A stretch of DNA of 64,000 nt, from contig JBHGAV010000012.1 of NCBI GenBank assembly GCA_041946685.1, positions 13,924 to 77,923 on the forward strand, written 5' to 3'. The notes under the pieces were generated by a model that saw only the letters and a program-made list of their open reading frames with translations, was not told where the DNA came from and searched no databases. Positions within the stretch are counted from its first letter, which is position 1. Each line of letters starts with the position of its first letter. The DNA is from JBHGAV01 sp041946685. GTDB taxonomy: Bacteria > Acidobacteriota > Terriglobia > Bryobacterales > Bryobacteraceae. Positions 53,658-63,689 of this stretch are shown here, piece after piece. Both the position numbers and the translations under genes were made by a program.

Positions 53658-54788
53658 ATGAGGCCGAGTCTGGCTCCGCTGCGGTTCCCCGCTGATCGGA
53701 GCCGCGGGAGGCGCTATGACGAGGCGCCCCATTCCTACCGGGACGAGTTTCAAAGAGACCGTGATCGGATTGTCCATTCCCGGGCTTTCCGCCGCCTGGA
53801 GGACAAGACGCAGGTGTTCGCACCCGCGCTGTCCGACCACTTCCGCAACCGGCTTACGCATACCATCGAGGTCGCACAGATTGCTCGCACCGTCGCCGCG
53901 GCACTGGAGTTGAACGAGCACCTCACCGAGGCCCTCGCGCTGGCGCACGACATCGGCCACCCTCCTTTCGCCCACGCAGGAGAGGAAGCCTTGGACCGGC
54001 AGATGAACCGCTTCGGGGACGGCTTCGATCACAATCTGCACGCTCTGCGTATCGTGGAGTCTTTCGAGCTGCGCTACGCCGGCTTTCCCGGATTGAACTT
54101 GAGCTTCGAGGTCCGCGAGGGCATCGTCAAGCACTCCCGTGATTTCGCGCCCGGAGAATTTCCCCTTCTGGACGAGTACCTGCCCGGACTGCGCCCCCCA
54201 CTGGAAGCGCAGTTGATCGATCTGGCCGACGAGATTGCCTACAACACGGCCGACCTCGATGACGCCTTCTCGGCGGGAATGTTTACCATGGACGACATCG
54301 CCCGTGAGGTCCCGGAGTATGCCGAACTCGCCCAGGGCGTTGAGAGACTGCACCCTGCCGCGCCGGAACGCCTGCTGTTCCACGAGACTCTCCGGCGGCT
54401 GATCGATCTGTTGGTGTCGGGGTTGATCGATGGCACGCGGTCGGCCGCGGCCGAGCATGGTTTGGGAAGCGTGGGCGAGGTGCGCGCGTGCCCCCGCCGG
54501 GTTGCCTCGTTCACGCCGCTGGCCGCCCGAATCAGCTCCGCGCTAAAGGACTTCTTGCGGCGCCGGGTTTATTGCTCCGCAGAGTTGCTCGAAGGGCGCC
54601 GGCGCGTTGCCCTGCTGGTCGGCGAGCTTTTCCAGTTCTTTCTGGATCATCCCGATGAGTTGCCGCCCGCCCATCGGAGCGAAACCCGCGGCGAGGCGCC
54701 GCAACGGCTGGTGTGCGATTATATTGCGGGCATGACCGACGGATTCTTCCGCCGCACCTACCGGCGGCTCTTGGAGAATGGAGGCTGA
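53658..54788 (+). CDS. dgt: Deoxyguanosinetriphosphate triphosphohydrolase-like protein
   Basis: HD-domain dNTP triphosphohydrolases cut dGTP to deoxyguanosine and triphosphate. The 376-aa protein has the metal site His68 (RLTHTIEV), His97-Asp98 (ALAHDIGHPPFAH) and the later Asp in LIDLADEIAYNTAD. YRDEFQRDRDRIVHS is typical of the Dgt N-terminus. It is encoded after the TPR gene and 6 bp before a Cys-rich protein gene. Confidence 0.92.
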   Translation: MRPSLAPLRFPADRSRGRRYDEAPHSYRDEFQRDRDRIVHSRAFRRLEDKTQVFAPALSDHFRNRLTHTIEVAQIARTVAAALELNEHLTEALALAHDIGHPPFAHAGEEALDRQMNRFGDGFDHNLHALRIVESFELRYAGFPGLNLSFEVREGIVKHSRDFAPGEFPLLDEYLPGLRPPLEAQLIDLADEIAYNTADLDDAFSAGMFTMDDIAREVPEYAELAQGVERLHPAAPERLLFHETLRRLIDLLVSGLIDGTRSAAAEHGLGSVGEVRACPRRVASFTPLAARISSALKDFLRRRVYCSAELLEGRRRVALLVGELFQFFLDHPDELPPAHRSETRGEAPQRLVCDYIAGMTDGFFRRTYRRLLENGG

Positions 54789-54794
54789 CCTGAA

Positions 54795-55436
54795 ATGAAG
54801 TGCGCCATCTGCGAAGTCCGGCGGCCGCGCCGGTCCTGTCCGGCGGTCCGGGGTGACATCTGCGCGCAGTGCTGCGGTTCGGCCCGCGAAGTGAGCCTGG
54901 ATTGTCCGCTGGAATGCTCTTACCTCCAGGAGGCGCATAGGCACGAGAGGCCGCCGGATCTCGATCCGGATCAGATGCCCAATAAGGACGTCGAGATCAC
55001 CGAACGCTTCGTTGAGGAGCACGCGCCCCTGTTCACGTTCGTCTCCCGGGCCCTCTGGAAGAGCACACTCGCCTCAACCGGCGTCATCGATGCCGATGTG
55101 CGGGAAGCGCTGGATGCCATGACCCGCACCTACCGCACCATGCAGAGTGGTCTGGTGTACGAAACCCGTCCCGCAAACCTGGTCGCCGCGGGCGTCCAGC
55201 AAAGACTTGCCGCCGAGTTGGACGGTCTTCGCAAGCAACTCCGCGAGGAGACCGGCATGGAGACGCTCCGGGACGCAGACGTGCTCGGCGTCCTGGTCAT
55301 GCTTCAGCGCATGGAGTTCACCCGCAACAACGGCCGCCCCCGAGGGCGGGCGTTCCTCGATTTCCTCTCGCAGGAATTCGGCGCGACTGGAGGCGCCGCA
55401 GGCGCCAGCTCTTCCGGCCTCATCATACCCGCGTAG
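54795..55436 (+). CDS. Hypothetical protein with N-terminal Cys-rich (zinc-ribbon-like) region
   Basis: The 213-aa protein opens with MKCAICEVRR and ICAQCCGSA, then CPLEC at about residue 37: about seven Cys in 42 residues that could bind zinc. A helical region follows with a potential coiled coil (about 120-160). It is soluble and strongly coding. It lies 6 bp after the dGTPase-like gene and may be cotranscribed. Function is unknown. Confidence 0.72.
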   Translation: MKCAICEVRRPRRSCPAVRGDICAQCCGSAREVSLDCPLECSYLQEAHRHERPPDLDPDQMPNKDVEITERFVEEHAPLFTFVSRALWKSTLASTGVIDADVREALDAMTRTYRTMQSGLVYETRPANLVAAGVQQRLAAELDGLRKQLREETGMETLRDADVLGVLVMLQRMEFTRNNGRPRGRAFLDFLSQEFGATGGAAGASSSGLIIPA

Positions 55437-55447
55437 CCGGGGGGACG

Positions 55448-56521
<1,074 letters not shown>

Positions 56522-56522
56522 G

Positions 56523-57389
56523 CTAGTCCTCCCACCCGGCCGGCGCGGCCCGATCCAGGAATTCCGAGCGCATCTTCCACTCCAGCAGCCGTTTGACCGC
56601 CAGCGTGATCAGCGCGAAGACGGCGAGAAGGCTCGCGACCGCGAATGCCGCCGCGAAGTTGTACTCGTTATAGAGGACCTCAACGTGAAGCGGCATGGTA
56701 TTGGTTTCTCCGCGGATGTGGCCGGAGACGACCGACACCGCTCCGAACTCTCCCATCGCACGGGCGCTCGAGAGAACCACCCCGTAAAGGACACCCCACT
56801 TGATGTTCGGCAGGGTAACCCGCCAGAACATCTGGCGGCCTCTTGCGCCCAGGACCAGGGCCGCTTCTTCTTCCTCGTTTCCTTGCGCCTGCATCAGAGG
56901 GATGAGCTCCCGCGCGACGAAGGGAAACGTCACAAAGAGCGTGGCGAGGACCACGCCCGGCACCGCGAAAATGATCCGGATGTCGCGGGCGTCCAGCCAT
57001 GTGCCCAGCCATCCCTGTGCTCCGAACACCAGCACGAAGATCAAGCCGGCCACCACCGGCGAGACCGCAAAGGGCAGGTCGACCAGCGTGATGAGGACGT
57101 TCTTGCCGGGGAAATGAAACTTGGCGATCGCCCAGGCGGCGGCCAGGCCAAAGACAAGGTTCAGCGGCACGACGATGGCGGCCGCGATCAACGTAAGCTG
57201 AATCGCCGACCGGGCATCCGGCTCCCGGATCGCATCCCAGTAGGCGCCCCAGCCCTTTGCCAGAGCTTGTCCGAACACGGCGGCGAGCGGCAGCACGACG
57301 AACAGAACCAGGAACAGAAGCGCCAGCAGGATCAGGCCCCAGCGCAGCGCCACCGGCTCGCCGTGGGGGAAACGCTCCGCCGCCGTCAT
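56523..57389 (-). CDS. cysW: Sulfate ABC transporter permease CysW
   Basis: The 288-aa permease has six spans and the EAA loop with EEEEAALVLGARGRQMFWRVTLP. SSARAMGEFGAVSVVSG is the CysW signature near residue 195. ATG 57389 is supported by an ATGA overlap with cysT; longer frames upstream are out of the protein family. Together with CysT it forms the heterodimeric channel. Confidence 0.92.
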   Translation of the reverse strand: MTAAERFPHGEPVALRWGLILLALLFLVLFVVLPLAAVFGQALAKGWGAYWDAIREPDARSAIQLTLIAAAIVVPLNLVFGLAAAWAIAKFHFPGKNVLITLVDLPFAVSPVVAGLIFVLVFGAQGWLGTWLDARDIRIIFAVPGVVLATLFVTFPFVARELIPLMQAQGNEEEEAALVLGARGRQMFWRVTLPNIKWGVLYGVVLSSARAMGEFGAVSVVSGHIRGETNTMPLHVEVLYNEYNFAAAFAVASLLAVFALITLAVKRLLEWKMRSEFLDRAAPAGWED

Positions 57390-58231
57390 GCGGCCTCCGA
57401 GTGCCGGCGGCTGCGCCACTGAAGGAGATTGATCGCCAGCAGCAGGATGAAGGAAGCCACCAGCATGACCAGCGCGATGGCTGTGGCGCCCGCGTAGTCG
57501 TACTGCTCCAGCCTGGTGACGATCATGAGCGGCGTGATCTCGGTCTTCATCGGCATGTTGCCCGAGATGAAGATCACCGAGCCGTATTCGCCCAGCGCCC
57601 GCGCGAACGCCATCGCGAAACCGGTGAGCAGCGCAGGGCGCACCAGGGGGAACACCACCCGCCGGAATGTCGCCAGGCGTCCTGCTCCGAGGCTGGCGGC
57701 GGCCTCCTCGATTTCCCGGTCCAGGTCCTGAAGCACCGGCTGCACGCTTCTGACCACGAATGGCAGGCCGATGAAGATCAGCGCCACGACCACGCCCAGG
57801 CGCGTGAACGCCACCTGCACCCCCCAGGGAGCGAGCCAGCGGCCGATCCACCCGTCACTCGTGTATAGCGCGGTGAGCGCGATACCGGCCACAGCCGTCG
57901 GCAGCGCGAAAGGCAGATCCACCAGCGCGTCGACCAGCGGCTTCCCGGGGAAGCTGTAGCGTACCAGCACCCACGCCACCAGGAATCCGAATACGGCGTT
58001 CACCAACGCCGCCGCCAGCGACGCGCCGAAGGTCAGGCGATAGGACGCGACCACGGCGGGTGAAGCGATTGCGTCCCAGAAGTGCCGCCAATCGGAGGTG
58101 GCCGTCTTGAGAAAGATCGTGCTCAACGGGACCAGAACGACCAGGCTGAGGTAGAGAATCGAGAATCCGAAGGAGGGCCAGAATCCGGGCAGAATGCTGT
58201 GCCGCTTGAAACGGAGGGCCTTCATGCTCAC
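57386..58231 (-). CDS. cysT: Sulfate ABC transporter permease CysT (CysU)
   Basis: The 281-aa permease has six spans and the EAA loop with EIEEAAASLGAGRLATFRRVVFP. FARALGEYGSVIFISGN is the CysT signature. It starts at GTG 58231 (or ATG 58225), overlapping the sbp stop codon as GTGA. It is coupled to cysW by an ATGA overlap. Confidence 0.93.
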   Translation of the reverse strand: MSMKALRFKRHSILPGFWPSFGFSILYLSLVVLVPLSTIFLKTATSDWRHFWDAIASPAVVASYRLTFGASLAAALVNAVFGFLVAWVLVRYSFPGKPLVDALVDLPFALPTAVAGIALTALYTSDGWIGRWLAPWGVQVAFTRLGVVVALIFIGLPFVVRSVQPVLQDLDREIEEAAASLGAGRLATFRRVVFPLVRPALLTGFAMAFARALGEYGSVIFISGNMPMKTEITPLMIVTRLEQYDYAGATAIALVMLVASFILLLAINLLQWRSRRHSEAA

Positions 58232-59229
58232 CTTCCCGGCCGGTAGATCTGGTCGAATATGCCGCCCTCATCGAAGTGTTTCTTCTGGGCCTGCTGCCAC
58301 CCGCCCAGGTCCTGGATGGTGACGAACGTGAGGTCGGGAAAGCGGCCGCGGTACTTGTCGGCAACCTCTTTCAGGCGCGGCCGGTAGTGCTTCATCGCGG
58401 CGATTTCCTGGCCCTCCGGACTGTACAGGTACGAAAGGTAAGCTGCGGCGACGGCCGCCGTGCCGCGCCTTGCCGCCACTTTGTCGACAACGCTGACGGA
58501 GGGCTCGGCCAGGATGCTGAGCGAGGGGACGACCAGCTCGAGCTTGTCCTTGCCCAATTCTTCGATCGCCAGGTGCGCCTCGTTCTCCCAGGCAAGCAGT
58601 ACGTCCCCGATCCCGCGTTGAACGAAGGTGGTGGTTGAGCCTCGCGCACCCGAGTCCAGCACGGGGACGTTCTTGTAGAGGCGGGTGACAAAGGCTTTGG
58701 CTTCGTTCTCGTCGTTTGCGCTGCGCTTGAGCGCGTATCCCCATGCCGCCAGGTAGTTCCAGCGCGCTCCGCCCGAGCTTCTCGGGTTGGGAGTGATGAC
58801 CGAGATGCCCGGCCGCACCAGGTCATCCCAGTCTTTGATCCTCTTGGAATTCCCCTTGCGGACCAGAAACACGATGGTGGATGTGTAGGGGGCGCTACTG
58901 GCGGGAAGCCGGCTTTGCCAGGTCTTCGGTAGCAAGCCGGACCGTGCGGCGATGGCATCGATGTCATAGGCCAGGGCCAGGGTGACCACATCGGCCGGCA
59001 GCCCGTCGATGACCGCCCGGGCCTGTTTCCCCGAGCCGCCGTGCGAAGACTTGATGACCACGTCCACGCCGGTCTTCGCCTTCCAGTACCTGGCGAACGC
59101 CGCGTTGTACTCGCGGAACAGTTCCCGCGTCGGGTCGTAAGAGACGTTGAGCAGCGTGACGGTCCTTGGGTCCGCGGCGCGGGCGCCGAGCGCGGCCAGC
59201 ATCAGCCCAAGCGTGACAATGGTTCGCAT
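58228..59229 (-). CDS. sbp: Sulfate-binding periplasmic protein
   Basis: The 333-aa protein binds sulfate in the periplasm and delivers it to CysTW. It has a signal peptide (about 1-19, ARA|A) and the family pattern NVSYDPTRELFREYN, HGGSGKQARAV, DVVTLALAYDID, TPNPRSSGGARWNYLAAWGYAL and GIGDVLLAWENEAHL. The TACATT -10 (59247-59252) ends 17 nt before ATG 59229, so the leader is only about 10 nt. It heads the operon. Confidence 0.94.
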   Translation of the reverse strand: MRTIVTLGLMLAALGARAADPRTVTLLNVSYDPTRELFREYNAAFARYWKAKTGVDVVIKSSHGGSGKQARAVIDGLPADVVTLALAYDIDAIAARSGLLPKTWQSRLPASSAPYTSTIVFLVRKGNSKRIKDWDDLVRPGISVITPNPRSSGGARWNYLAAWGYALKRSANDENEAKAFVTRLYKNVPVLDSGARGSTTTFVQRGIGDVLLAWENEAHLAIEELGKDKLELVVPSLSILAEPSVSVVDKVAARRGTAAVAAAYLSYLYSPEGQEIAAMKHYRPRLKEVADKYRGRFPDLTFVTIQDLGGWQQAQKKHFDEGGIFDQIYRPGR

Positions 59230-59232
59230 CCC

Positions 59233-59276
59233 AGGGTAGATGCTTCAATGTACCCTAAGTAGATGGGAAATGTCAA
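59233..59276 (-). promoter_or_regulatory. Promoter and operator-like inverted repeat of the sulfate operon
   Basis: On the minus strand TTGACA (59276-59271) and TACATT (59252-59247) are 18 nt apart. AGGGTA (59233-59238) and TACCCT (59251-59256) form an inverted repeat with a 12-nt spacer that overlaps the -10 element. A CATCTAC heptamer is also directly repeated. A sulfate- or Cys-responsive regulator could bind here. Confidence 0.5.
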
Positions 59277-59352
59277 GATTGATCCAGGAACTCTATTTCC
59301 GCTTCTTAGGAACCATCGGCCGCCCGTGATCTCACCTCCGCGGCTGGGAGCG

Positions 59353-60714
59353 TTACAGCTTCCAGGGGGCCCGCGGTTCAATGTGGACGTGGCTGTTCGC
59401 CTCGTCGTCCCCCGGGAACTGGAACTTCTGCGGGTCCCACTTCAGCGGGCGGTTGGTCCACAGCGCGATGTTCACAAGGTGCGCCAGGGTGACCGACCGC
59501 CGGCTGAGCTGGACGTCCGCGTTCGGTTTCCTGCGGGTCCGGACGCAGTCGAGGAAATTGGCGATGTGCAGCGCCGTGCCGTTGTCCGAGAAGTCGTCCC
59601 GTTCCTTCGGCGGCACCGTGCCGTCGATCTGTACGGCCAGCACCTTCTGGCTGGGGGGAAGATTCTCCGGGATCTTCAGCCCGTTCTCCTTCAGGTACTC
59701 GAAGCCCAACTCCTTGGGCTCGAACTCCACGTAGTCTTCCCAGGCATGTGCATAGATCGTGCCTTGGGTGCCGAGGAAGGTCGTCCCGGTGGAGAGCGCC
59801 TTGCCGTCCTTGGCGTGGAGCTGAACCTGGGCTCCATTCGAGTAGCGAAGGGTCACGAACTCGTGGTCTCGGCCGGCCGGGAAGACCTCCACCGGGCCGG
59901 ACTCGTCCACGCCGAGGCCCCACTGCGCCACGTCAAAGAAGTGGTGGCCCCAGTCGGTGATGGTGCCCCCGGAGAACTCTCTGCGCGCGCCCCATCGCAC
60001 CTTGCTCGAGTAGGGACACATCTTTGCCGGGCCGACGTACATCTCCCAATCCAGGTAGTCCGGGACCGGCTCCGGGGTGACATCCATGAAGCGCGCCTGC
60101 CCCCAGCAGCCGACCTGTACCGTCTTCACGTCGCCGATCCTGCCCTTCCGGATCTGGTCCATCGCGAAGCGCACCGTCGGGCTCGACCGCGCCTGCGTCC
60201 CCCCTTGCACAATCCGCGAGTGCTGCGCGGCGGCCTCTGCCATCCGCACCGCCTCGCGAATCGTCAGTGACAACGGCTTCTCGCAGTAGACGTCTTTGCC
60301 CGCCTGGCAGGCCATGATCGTCATGACGGCGTGCCAGTGGTGCGGGGTGGCGACGAAGACCGCATCGATGTCCTTGCGGTCGAGCATCTTGCGAAAGTCG
60401 GAGTAGGCCGCGCAGTCCGCGTTGCCGTAAATTGTGTCGACGAACACCTTGCCTTCGTCAAGCCGCCGCTTGTCGGCCTCGGCGACGGCGATAATCCTGG
60501 CGTTGGGCATGCCCGCCGTTTCCACCATCAGCTTGGGCTGGCGCCAGGAAAGCGCCCTTCCGCCCGCCCCTATGAAGCCGACCGTCACGCGGTCGCTCGG
60601 AGCCGCGCTCGCCCCCCTGCCCAGCACATGGGCGGCTACGATCATCGGACCAGGAACAGCCGCGGCTGTCCTCAAAAAACGTCTACGTGTGGAAGCTCCA
60701 GAATTCATGGTCAT
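59353..60714 (-). CDS. Gfo/Idh/MocA-family oxidoreductase, Tat-exported
   Basis: The 453-aa protein has a twin-arginine leader (STRRRFLRTA near residue 8) and a Rossmann NAD(P) site (VGFIGAGGRA). The family motif CEKPLSLT carries the catalytic Lys. The C-terminal alpha/beta domain includes SGGTITDWGHHFFDVAQWGLG. Members oxidise or rearrange sugars or act on keto-glycosides. Tat-exported forms are plentiful in Acidobacteriota, Planctomycetes and Bacteroidetes. Neighbours are a DoxX protein and a DUF1080-containing protein, which supports a role in extracytoplasmic carbohydrate turnover. Confidence 0.88.
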   Translation of the reverse strand: MTMNSGASTRRRFLRTAAAVPGPMIVAAHVLGRGASAAPSDRVTVGFIGAGGRALSWRQPKLMVETAGMPNARIIAVAEADKRRLDEGKVFVDTIYGNADCAAYSDFRKMLDRKDIDAVFVATPHHWHAVMTIMACQAGKDVYCEKPLSLTIREAVRMAEAAAQHSRIVQGGTQARSSPTVRFAMDQIRKGRIGDVKTVQVGCWGQARFMDVTPEPVPDYLDWEMYVGPAKMCPYSSKVRWGARREFSGGTITDWGHHFFDVAQWGLGVDESGPVEVFPAGRDHEFVTLRYSNGAQVQLHAKDGKALSTGTTFLGTQGTIYAHAWEDYVEFEPKELGFEYLKENGLKIPENLPPSQKVLAVQIDGTVPPKERDDFSDNGTALHIANFLDCVRTRRKPNADVQLSRRSVTLAHLVNIALWTNRPLKWDPQKFQFPGDDEANSHVHIEPRAPWKL

Positions 60715-60873
60715 CCCTCCGTATCCCAGTGGACCTGCCCTCCATCGAGCCAGTTCTTCTCGATCGGATCTTACTTCTATTGTGGCACCTGCGCGGAACT
60801 CTCTGCCGGCACCCCGCCTGCCCCTTCGGAAAGGGTGAACCTCCTCTGCACCTCTGCGGGCGTTCGCGCCCCT

Positions 60874-61323
60874 CTATCTCGCCAGCCGGGTGACGCTGGC
60901 TGCGCGTGCGTCGAGGCTCCAGGCGCCCGCGCCGGTGATGAGCAGGAAGAGCGAACCGAGAAGCATCGAGAAGTCCGTTCTGGACTCGTGCGCCATAGCC
61001 CAGAATCCTGATTTGATCAGGATGGGAACCTTGGTCGTGGTAATCGCCACCAGCATGATGCTCACCAGCGGAATCGCCGCCAGGCGCGTGCAGAGGCCTA
61101 GCACTATGAGCGCGCCGCACACAATCTCAAAGCATCCCACCATGGGCGCCAGAACCTCCGGGCCGGGGATTCCGATCTTGACAAACCGGCCCACGCCCAA
61201 CTGGCCGGGGAAGAAGAACTTCTGGATGCCCTCGGAGAGAAACACCAGCCCAACCATGAGTCGAATCAACACCACGGCTGCGGGCGTCTCCGTGCGCCGC
61301 AACCGCTGCAGCCAGCCCCACAT
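60874..61323 (-). CDS. DoxX-family membrane protein
   Basis: From ATG 61323 the protein has 149 aa with four hydrophobic spans. The pattern LIRLMVGLVFLSEGIQKFFFP followed by FVKIGIP and CGALIVLGL is typical of DoxX. (Here the first stretch is residues 19-39.) DoxX proteins have been linked to quinol oxidation and oxidative-stress complexes. It starts behind a G-rich tract. It is divergent from the DUF1080-VCBS protein. Confidence 0.85.
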   Translation of the reverse strand: MWGWLQRLRRTETPAAVVLIRLMVGLVFLSEGIQKFFFPGQLGVGRFVKIGIPGPEVLAPMVGCFEIVCGALIVLGLCTRLAAIPLVSIMLVAITTTKVPILIKSGFWAMAHESRTDFSMLLGSLFLLITGAGAWSLDARAASVTRLAR

Positions 61324-61661
61324 CTGATTAGCCCCCCGCTCACCGATCTTGCTACTCTCGCCCGGCATTGTCAATCGCTCTTGGCTTGACCGATCGGTGC
61401 TAGTCTCGCCAGGTAGCCAAGCAGTCTTCGCATCGGGCATGTTGAAGGTGCCGCGGCGTCAACGATAACTGCGCCTTCAACAGTCGGTAGGGGATTCGGA
61501 GTTACAATGACTCTGCCAGGTGAAACGGAAGCGGGCTCTGCGGGGACGCAACCATGCCGAGGGATAGCCTGGTGGGCACCTTCAGCAGTGTGATGGGTGG
61601 GCCGCACTTTGTGTCGTGCCGAAGACTCGGGTTGACTCATATTGTGACCAAGGGAGCGCAA
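61324..61661. other. Divergent intergenic region between doxX and the DUF1080 protein
   Basis: No gene is supported here. It holds the doxX promoter and a palindrome (separate entry). TACAAT near 61503 may serve the plus-strand gene, with a long leader to AAGGGAG before ATG 61662. Confidence 0.4.
61346..61398 (-). promoter_or_regulatory. Candidate doxX promoter with upstream ACCGATCGGT palindrome
   Basis: On the minus strand TTGACA (61374-61369) and CAAGAT (61351-61346) are 17 nt apart. Just upstream lies the perfect 10-nt palindrome ACCGATCGGT (61389-61398). Its core resembles GACC-N4-GGTC operators of TetR-family repressors. No such regulator gene is near. Confidence 0.4.
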
Positions 61662-63614
61662 ATGTCTCGCAAAGTCTCATTTCTGATAGCAGCATTGGCC
61701 GTGCCGCTCGTGGCGCAGGTCTTCAGCCCCGGTCCGGCCTTCGTGCCGGCGTCAACCTTCAAAGGCTCCACCCTCACCGGATGGCACGTGCTGGGGCAAG
61801 CCGACTGGCGGGCCGAGAACGGCGAAATCATCGGGACGCCGCAGCAAGCCGGCGGCGGCTGGCTCGTGCTGGACCGTGCTTACCAGGACGTTCTCTTCTA
61901 CACCTCCTTCCGGTGTGCCGGCGGCTGCAAGACCGGGGTGCTGTTCCGCGTCGAGAAGGCCCCGGAGGGGATGAAGGGAATCTACCTCTCGCTGGACGAG
62001 GGCGACGTGGCATCTTACCGCTTGACGCTGGATGCGCAGGGGCGGGAACTCAAGCGTGAGCCGCTGCCCTACCCCCCCTATCCCCCGGTGGGGCAGTTAC
62101 GCATCGTTCCTCGACCGGGTGGCCCGTACGGGCTGCAAACGCCTCCGGTGGCGCCCGGCGGAGGCGGTCCGGGTCGCGGCGGGCCGCCGCGTGCGCCTTC
62201 CGGCGTCAAACTTCCTTTCACGCGGCCCGTGGGGGGCCTGCGCCCGGGCGAGTGGAACCGGGCTGAGATCATCCTCGATGCGAATATCATCAGATCCTCT
62301 TTGAACGGAAGCGGCGGGGGAACTCAGGGTTATGCCGGCGATGACGCCGGGCGCTATGGGCCCTTCGCGCTGTACGTCGGCGGCTCCGGCGAAGTGCGGT
62401 TCCGCGACCTGGCTTACCGGGACGCCGCGGCCAGAGTGACCCCCCGGGAGCAGGTCTCCAGCCGCTTCCGGATGCAGCGAATCAATGGTCTCTTCTACTC
62501 GTTTTCGGCCGCTGCGGCTGACTTCAACCGGGACGGCTTCCTGGACGTGGTTGCCGGGCCCTACATCTACTTCGGCCCCGACTACACGAACTATCGCGAG
62601 ATCTACCTTGCCCATACTTACGACGCATCAACCGAATATGCGCAGGATTGCTGGGTTCAGCACGCAGCCGACTTCACCGGCGACGGATGGCCCGATGTGC
62701 TGACCACCAGTCACGTGACTGACGTGGGCGCAGTGCTCTACGTAAACCCAAAAGGGGAGCAGCGCCGCTGGGACCGGTTCACCGTAGTGAAAACGATTCA
62801 GAAGGAAAACACGGTTCTGGCTGACATCGACGGGGATGGGAAACCTGAGCTGGTTTACGATGGCGATCAGTTCGTGCGATACGCGAAGCCCGATCCCGCC
62901 AATCCGACCGGGCCGTGGATCATTCATTCCGTTTCTGAGAGGGGCTATGGGTCAGGCCACGGCGTCGGGGTCGGAGACATCAACGGCGACGGGCGTCCGG
63001 ATATCGTCACGGCGTACGGGTGGTGGGAACAGCCGCCGGCCGGAAGCCAGGCGGGGACCTGGCCGTACCATCCGGAGGCATTCGCACGGTGGACCGGCGG
63101 CAGCGTGATCGGGATCTACGATGCCAACGGCGACGGGCTGAATGACGTGGTGACCAGCCTGGAAGCGCATACCTATGGCCTGGCGTGGTTCGAGCAGAAG
63201 CGCGACGCAGCCGGCAAGATTTCCTTCGTCGAGCACTTGATCATGGGCGACCTCACCACCAAGAACGCGGGTGACGTGACCTTCTCGGAGCCGCACGGCA
63301 CCGCCTTTGCGGACATCGATGGAGACGGTATCACGGACTTCATCGTGGGCAAGCGCTACTGGGCACACCTGGACGTCTACGCCGATCCCGACCCCTATGG
63401 CCCGCCGGTGCTCTACTGGTACCGTACGGTGCGGAACCCGAAGGCGCCTGGCGGCGCGGAGTTCGTGCCGGAGCTGATCCACAACCAATCGGGAACCGGT
63501 TCCGACGTGCTAGCGGTGGACCTGAATGGCGACGGCGCCATCGATGTGGTCACCTCCACCAAGTTCGGCACGTTCATCTTCTGGGGTGCGCCGCGCGCTG
63601 CGGTGGCTCGCTGA
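61662..63614 (+). CDS. Secreted DUF1080 plus VCBS/FG-GAP repeat protein
   Basis: From ATG 61662 (AAGGGAG upstream) the protein has 650 aa and a signal peptide (about 1-19). Residues about 25-255 form a DUF1080 (3-keto-glycoside hydrolase-type, concanavalin-like) domain with GSTLTGWHVLG and a Gly/Pro-rich insert (about 165-190). Seven Asp-rich calcium-binding repeats follow: DFNRDGFLDVV, DFTGDGWPDVL, DIDGDGKPELV, DINGDGRPDIV, DANGDGLNDVV, DIDGDGITDFI, DLNGDGAIDVV. These form a beta-propeller. It probably binds or cleaves extracellular glycosides, perhaps with the adjacent Gfo/Idh/MocA enzyme. Confidence 0.88.
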   Translation: MSRKVSFLIAALAVPLVAQVFSPGPAFVPASTFKGSTLTGWHVLGQADWRAENGEIIGTPQQAGGGWLVLDRAYQDVLFYTSFRCAGGCKTGVLFRVEKAPEGMKGIYLSLDEGDVASYRLTLDAQGRELKREPLPYPPYPPVGQLRIVPRPGGPYGLQTPPVAPGGGGPGRGGPPRAPSGVKLPFTRPVGGLRPGEWNRAEIILDANIIRSSLNGSGGGTQGYAGDDAGRYGPFALYVGGSGEVRFRDLAYRDAAARVTPREQVSSRFRMQRINGLFYSFSAAAADFNRDGFLDVVAGPYIYFGPDYTNYREIYLAHTYDASTEYAQDCWVQHAADFTGDGWPDVLTTSHVTDVGAVLYVNPKGEQRRWDRFTVVKTIQKENTVLADIDGDGKPELVYDGDQFVRYAKPDPANPTGPWIIHSVSERGYGSGHGVGVGDINGDGRPDIVTAYGWWEQPPAGSQAGTWPYHPEAFARWTGGSVIGIYDANGDGLNDVVTSLEAHTYGLAWFEQKRDAAGKISFVEHLIMGDLTTKNAGDVTFSEPHGTAFADIDGDGITDFIVGKRYWAHLDVYADPDPYGPPVLYWYRTVRNPKAPGGAEFVPELIHNQSGTGSDVLAVDLNGDGAIDVVTSTKFGTFIFWGAPRAAVAR

Positions 63615-63637
63615 GCGCCCTCTGCGGTTGTCCGTGC

Positions 63638-63652
63638 CCCCCGCCTCGGGGG
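63638..63652. repeat. GC-rich hairpin between the DUF1080 gene and uvrA
   Basis: CCCCCG (63638-63643) and CGGGGG (63647-63652) form a stable stem with a CCT loop. No T-run follows. It may slow polymerase after the upstream gene. Confidence 0.35.
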
Positions 63653-63689
63653 ACAATGAGAGATTGGCCTGGGCTCGCCGGACCTCACC

